Shown here one piece after another: positions 60,602-64,000 of a stretch of DNA of 64,000 nucleotides (position 1 is the first letter of the stretch; each line of letters begins with the position of its first letter). The DNA comes from CAIYTF01 sp963664845. GTDB taxonomy: Bacteria; Bacteroidota; Ignavibacteria; Ignavibacteriales; Ignavibacteriaceae. The stretch covers positions 3,534,001-3,598,000 of the forward strand of contig OY761615.1 in the NCBI GenBank assembly GCA_963664845.1, in the 5' to 3' direction. The notes beneath the pieces are model-generated. The model was not told the origin of the DNA. It ran no database searches and was given only the letters and a program-made list of their open reading frames with translations. Both the position numbers and the translations under genes were made by a program.

Positions 60602-60712
60602 TTAAAATGCCCCGAATAGTTTTAACATCATAAGTATTAGGCCTGCGGCCAGTGCGATTACCAGTACAATTGCGTAATTTCCGGTATCGTCTTTTTTATT
60701 TGGAGTTTCCAT
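60602..60712 (-). CDS. 36-residue single-span membrane protein
   Basis: The frame starts METPNKKDDTGNY, followed by a 17-20-residue hydrophobic helix (AIVLVIALAAGLILMML) and a short KLFGAF tail. An AGAGAT-type RBS lies 8-9 bases before the ATG (60712). It lies upstream of the methyltransferase gene on the same strand (171 bp), with no terminator between. It has the look of a genuine bacterial small membrane protein (charged N-terminus, one helix), but I do not know a family for it. Confidence 0.5.
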   Translation of the reverse strand: METPNKKDDTGNYAIVLVIALAAGLILMMLKLFGAF

Positions 60713-60824
60713 AATCCGTATCTCTTTTTATTAAATAATTCATGAATACAACAAAACGCGCCATTTGAAATAACAAATTGCTGCAACCATTATTGTATCT
60801 AACGAACGAAATATTTGAGAAATC

Positions 60825-61154
60825 TCAGGATGTCGGAGGTGCTTTGTTTACCGGTTTTAGGATTGATGGTATGAAGGACTTCGTTTTTGCAGCAGTATTA
60901 ACAATTGCGCAAAATAAAAGATCAGAATGGTATATAGAGGAAGTAAATTCAAGTTTAACATCTGAAGTTGGTTGAGTACTGCTGCCAACATGTTTCGGTA
61001 TCTTGAACGGACTAAAACAGAGCTGCCCGGGTGAGGTATGTTGCGAAGTGACGGTTTCCTCAAATAAAAAAGATAGCTTTCCGTTGCCTGCTAAATGTAG
61101 CAGGCCCGAAAGGACATACACGCAAATCAAAAAAAAGTAACCAAACCGTTTCAC
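60825..61154 (-). CDS. 109-residue exported protein, member of a divergent paralogous pair
   Basis: Unrecognised. The signal peptide (FGYFFLICVYVLSGLLHLAG) is followed by SLFEETVTS-like residues (LSFLFEETVTSQHTSP), FKIPKH, a stretch of polar residues, LFCAIVNTAAK and the end PVNKAPPTS. The gene at 61398-61727 has the same length and the same landmarks in the same order, so the two are paralogues. They point away from each other with a 243-bp gap. Ser/His/Pro-rich motifs (TSP, PKH) could be a metal site, but this is a guess. Confidence 0.5.
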   Translation of the reverse strand: MKRFGYFFLICVYVLSGLLHLAGNGKLSFLFEETVTSQHTSPGQLCFSPFKIPKHVGSSTQPTSDVKLEFTSSIYHSDLLFCAIVNTAAKTKSFIPSILKPVNKAPPTS

Positions 61155-61397
61155 TTGTTCACCAGTTATTCAAACTGAATTAAGGTACTCAATTTTTATT
61201 CCAATTACAACGGAATTACAAATGACTGGTGGTGAAAAATCTGTCGCTGGGTGAACCCATGCGGCAAAAGATGCTTGTTTTCGTTGAATCGCAGGCAGGA
61301 AAAAAAATCTGTGCGGGCTTTTCGGTTTCTAAAATTTTCGTTTGACAAATGGTTTATAAACCTTAATTTGTACTTACGTAAAAAAAATAGGAAAACT

Positions 61398-61727
61398 GTG
61401 CGACGTATTAGTTACATTTTATTGTTATCGATATATAGCCTTTCAGGTTTTACCTATCTGGTATGCTTCGAATATGTATCGTTATTCGATAAAAGTACTG
61501 TTACCTCTAAAACCTCAGCTCCTATTCAACTTTCGATTAACAGTTTTAAAGTTCCAAAGCATACACTTCCGGTTGCTTTTTCCGAATCAGCTATCCATGT
61601 ATCTGGTAATCACGGATACCGTTTGTTTTCATTTGCCTTGCCCTTTTGTATACGTGTAATTGATAGCTCGCTGCCAACTAATCCTGCAAATTCTCGTCCT
61701 GTAAATAAAGCCCCTCCAATCGCATAA
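61398..61727 (+). CDS. 109-residue exported protein, paralogue of the gene at 60825-61154
   Basis: The start is GTG 61398 with AGGA six bases upstream, giving exactly 109 residues; the longer frame from 61251 runs through non-homologous sequence and is rejected. After a hydrophobic signal (ISYILLLSIYSLSGFTYLV) come SLFDKSTVTSKTSAP, FKVPKH, a hydrophobic ALPFCIRVI segment and the ending PVNKAPPIA, matching the divergent paralogue landmark by landmark. No known domain. Confidence 0.55.
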   Translation: MRRISYILLLSIYSLSGFTYLVCFEYVSLFDKSTVTSKTSAPIQLSINSFKVPKHTLPVAFSESAIHVSGNHGYRLFSFALPFCIRVIDSSLPTNPANSRPVNKAPPIA

Positions 61728-62039
61728 AACATTGTTTTATGGTAATTGTCTGCATTCATGGTTTCTCTTGAATTCGCAGTCAGTCTCTTTATTATTTCAA
61801 CTATTATTGGTAGTTGTTTAATCTTGAAATTAGCTAAGCTGGCTTCTTTCAGATTATGCTTTTTCTTATAGCACCTTATAGTTATTGGACTTTTGAATAC
61901 ACAAATACAACCTTGCAATTCTCGTGCAATTTTCGGGTTGTTGGTTTGTGCTTTAATTTATAAACCATACTGATTTTGTTTAGTTCAAATGTCCCCTTTT
62001 TTAATCAATAATTAATCAATATCAAATGAAAGGTCTCTT
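61728..62039. other. 312-bp stretch without a supported gene
   Basis: It is AT-rich. A 102-codon minus-strand frame (61610-61918) overlaps the antisense of the preceding gene and is probably chance. AAAGG at 62027-62033 is the RBS of the next gene. Confidence 0.4.
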
Positions 62040-62435
62040 ATGGGTCAACAACAGTTGCTTTTAATCGTTCTTGGCGTAATCATAGTTGGTATCGCTATTG
62101 TTGTCGGTATTAATTTATTCCAGTCCAGCGCTGTAGATGCCAATCGCAATGCAGTGATTCAGGATCTTAATGTCCTTGCAGCCAAAGCTCAGGAATATTA
62201 CAAAAAACCAGCATCTTTGGGTGGCGGTGCAAATTCATTCGTCGGTTTCACAATGCCTACAGGTCTTAGTAATAATGCAAATGGTACATACACAATTTCA
62301 GTTGCCGGTACTGCTAACGGTATTACATTTCAAGGTGTAGGTACCGAAACAGGTAATGATGGGTCGACAAAGGTCAAAGCTACTGCTGCAGTGACTAAAA
62401 CAGCTCAGCAACCCACGGTTGTAATTGCTAATTAA
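62040..62435 (+). CDS. Leaderless pilin-like membrane protein
   Basis: A 131-residue protein that begins MGQQQLLLIVLGVIIVGIAIVVG, a helix that looks like the core of a type IV pilin (hydrophobic N-terminal alpha-helix followed by a polar alpha-helix ANRNAVIQDLNVLAAKAQEYY) but without the charged prepilin leader and cleavage site; Met-Gly-Gln precede the helix directly. The C-terminal part is Gly/Thr/Asn-rich and beta-like. It has AAAGG six bases before its ATG. Abundant short proteins of this layout are annotated in Ignavibacteria and Chlorobi, mostly as hypothetical; the pilin resemblance is inference. Confidence 0.6.
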   Translation: MGQQQLLLIVLGVIIVGIAIVVGINLFQSSAVDANRNAVIQDLNVLAAKAQEYYKKPASLGGGANSFVGFTMPTGLSNNANGTYTISVAGTANGITFQGVGTETGNDGSTKVKATAAVTKTAQQPTVVIAN

Positions 62436-62869
62436 ATTTTAGGTTTTGCAGCTGGCAGGAAATGATCTGGCAGTTTCTGTTGCATTTGACAGGGTAAATA
62501 CATAGGAATCCTGCCAAATTGCTCGATACAGCCATTATTCAGTTCTCTTTTAAGTCTGTCGCTTCGTCCGGATCGAGAGGGCAGGGTTCTATTTGAGGAT
62601 AACTCAAATTTTAACTCCCCAAAGCCGGGCGAACCGATGGAACCAGGGAAAATATATCAACGATTCGCTCATTAATGCTTGTTGATTTGGCACCAAAAAT
62701 CCGTTTGCACCCAGATGTGAGTAGTATAAAGAAATTTGCCCTAATAAAATTTTGATTTTTAACGCAAATTTAATAAGTTCTTATACAGAATATGAAAATT
62801 GTAGTAAATAAATTACGTCTGGCGTATAAGAGTAAACGTTTAACTAATTAGCGAGTGTTGTATGAAAGT
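62436..62869. other. 434-bp leader-like region with a 19-codon frame before the Nif3 gene
   Basis: No normal-sized gene is apparent. At 62792-62851 a short frame encodes a 19-residue basic peptide (MKIVVNKLRLAYKSKRLTN), and 18 bp later a terminator-like hairpin begins, whose T-run ends at the Nif3 start codon. This could be a small RNA, an attenuator leader or chance. Confidence 0.35.
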
Positions 62870-62901
62870 GCACTTCCTCTATTGAGAAGTGCATTTTTTT
62901 T
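62869..62901 (+). terminator. Terminator hairpin directly in front of the Nif3-family gene
   Basis: tgcacttc (62869-62876) and gaagtgca (62886-62893) form a perfect 8-bp stem, extended by A-T pairs, followed by eight T residues. The next gene's ATG is only four bases after the T-run. Confidence 0.8.
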
Positions 62902-62904
62902 GAT

Positions 62905-64000
62905 ATGAAGTGTAAAGAGATTATCACCTATTTGGATGACTGGGCCCCCCCGGGGGTTGCCTGGGACAGGGATAACGTGGGATTGCAGGTTGGCTCTCCC
63001 GAGGCCGAAATACAAAAAATTTTACTTTGCCTCGAAATTACACCTGAAACTCTTGACGAAGCCCTGAAGCGAAAGTGTAACCTTATTATTACACATCATC
63101 CGTTCCTTTTTCAAGGCCTAAAAAAAGTAAACCTTGCTGCTGACAAAACTGCCCAACTGTTGGCTACGATTATTAAAAACGACATTTCAGTGCTCTCATA
63201 CCACACAAACCTTGATTTTACCAAAGATGGCGTAAGTTTTCAGCTCGCCAAAGCCCTTAAACTCCAATCTGTTGAACTTTTAACCCCTTTTGAAGCAAAA
63301 CTATCCAAAATTATTGTATTTGTTCCTTTGGATGCTGTAGAGAATGTTGCTGCGGCAATGTTTAATGCGGGTGGCGGAAGGATTGGAGAGTATACCGAAT
63401 GCAGCTACCGCTCCGTTGGAGAAGGTACATTCCTGGCCTCAGAAAATGCTAATCCTGCAGTTGGCTCCAAAGGCGCACGCCAGCAGGTTGTTGAAACCCG
63501 GTTGGAAGTGCTCGTCGATAATTGGAAAATTTCTGGCGTGGTTGCGGCAATCAGACGGGCTCATCCTTATGAAGAGCCGGCAATTGATATATGCCCGGTG
63601 AATAATTCACAGAACTTTTATGGTGCCGGGACCATTGGAACATTGAAGACCGCTCTGCCATCAACGAAATTTTTGTCATTTGTGAAAAAAGCCTTGAAAG
63701 CGAAACATATTCGCTTTACCAAAGGTGCAACAAATTTGATTTCTAAAGTAGCTGTTTGTGGAGGAAGCGCCAGTGAAATGCTACCGGCGGCAATAGCCCG
63801 TGGTGCTGACGCTTTTATTACAGCTGATATCAAATATCATACTTTTCAGGATGCCTGGAACCGGATATGGCTAATAGATGCCGGGCACTACGAAACAGAA
63901 GTTGTGGTGCTTCCTGAAGTTAAAGCCAGACTTATTACGAAGTTTCCTGAAATTTTAAATAATATATATATAACGGATCATTCCACTAATCCGGTTGAGT
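62905..64000 (+). CDS. Nif3-family dinuclear metal-centre protein, 3' end cut by the window edge
   Basis: 365 codons are present and the frame is open at the right edge; only the extreme C-terminus is missing. Nif3/YqfO/YbgI proteins are hexameric dinuclear metal proteins, often annotated as GTP cyclohydrolase I type 2-like. The metal ligands are visible: His64 and His65 in IITHHPF, Asp104 in YHTNLDF, and the C-terminal GHYETE motif. The central insert (~125-245, with IIVFVPLDAVENVAAAMFNAGG and RAHPYEEPAID) is the PII/CutA-like domain of the long form. There is no Shine-Dalgarno; a terminator ends four bases before the ATG, so it is either leaderless or controlled by read-through. Confidence 0.93.
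   Translation, partial: MKCKEIITYLDDWAPPGVAWDRDNVGLQVGSPEAEIQKILLCLEITPETLDEALKRKCNLIITHHPFLFQGLKKVNLAADKTAQLLATIIKNDISVLSYHTNLDFTKDGVSFQLAKALKLQSVELLTPFEAKLSKIIVFVPLDAVENVAAAMFNAGGGRIGEYTECSYRSVGEGTFLASENANPAVGSKGARQQVVETRLEVLVDNWKISGVVAAIRRAHPYEEPAIDICPVNNSQNFYGAGTIGTLKTALPSTKFLSFVKKALKAKHIRFTKGATNLISKVAVCGGSASEMLPAAIARGADAFITADIKYHTFQDAWNRIWLIDAGHYETEVVVLPEVKARLITKFPEILNNIYITDHSTNPVE

Noticed and set aside
61610..61918. 102-codon minus-strand frame after the 109-residue paralogue
   Set aside because: Half of it is the antisense of the paralogue's conserved C-terminus, and no RBS is present.

Overview
The window comes from a Gram-negative bacterium of the Bacteroidota/Chlorobiota/Ignavibacteriota lineage. 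Three large exported proteins end in the 'NYPNPFNP' type-IX-secretion sorting domain that is common in Ignavibacteria and relatives. There are TonB-dependent and beta-barrel outer-membrane proteins, and rplM-rpsI is followed by rpsB-tsf-pyrH-frr. Several gene starts lack a strong Shine-Dalgarno, and GTG/TTG starts occur. There is no rRNA, tRNA, CRISPR array, transposase or phage gene that I can see. The lineage call is an inference from these traits.

Layout. 1-4.2 kb: the end of an outer-membrane barrel gene, then a minus-strand glycan locus (MetW-like methyltransferase, FkbM-like protein, glycosyltransferase). 4.3-8.4 kb: a metal-site (YHS-like) secreted protein, a receiver-HPt protein, a DUF4139 protein and a metallo-beta-lactamase-fold hydrolase. 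8.5-13.2 kb: serC, then a nitric-oxide module (quinol-type NO reductase plus the RIC/YtfE iron-sulfur repair protein) with a perfect FNR/DNR-type palindrome upstream. 13.3-17.5 kb: a tight operon hisS / aromatic amino-acid lyase / OmpR-type regulator. 17.7-21.4 kb: a 1215-residue hybrid-sensing histidine kinase. 22-24 kb: a sugar aminotransferase and a HisH-like protein that has lost its catalytic residues. 24.5-27.5 kb: a secreted heparinase/alginate-lyase-like protein.

27.7-29.6 kb: an AT-rich ATPase plus TOPRIM-like pair that looks like a small defence module, set directly before the translation-factor block (rplM, rpsI, rpsB, tsf, pyrH, frr; 29.8-33.9 kb). 34.2-40.9 kb: class II aldolase and Gfo/Idh/MocA oxidoreductase, then a GH5-type glycosidase with CBM6-like and dockerin-like parts, and a smaller secreted protein sharing a recently duplicated ~245-residue domain with it. 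41.6-48.4 kb: an ECF sigma factor, a membrane anti-sigma factor with a periplasmic TPR domain, a 66-residue protein and a double-anchored TPR-CHAT (caspase-like) protein in one operon, divergent from a type-IX-secreted protein. 48.7-52.2 kb: a BtuB-like receptor and citrate synthase. 52.7-60.7 kb: DUF389, MscS-type channel, histidine kinase, NhaA, an unknown protein, a SAM methyltransferase and a 36-residue membrane peptide, which read as an ion/osmotic stress region. 60.8-64 kb: a divergent pair of paralogous 109-residue exported proteins, a leaderless pilin-like protein, and the start of a Nif3-family gene that runs off the right edge.

The most interesting item is the sigma/anti-sigma/TPR-CHAT operon. 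It has the same parts list as the sigma-controlling branch of type III-E CRISPR (TPR-CHAT protease acting on a sigma-factor inhibitor), but with no CRISPR and apparently on the periplasmic side of the membrane. Next are the aromatic lyase with a Gly-Ser-Gly cofactor triad between hisS and a response regulator, the ATPase/TOPRIM pair, the catalytically dead HisH, and the unrecognised 109-residue protein pair.
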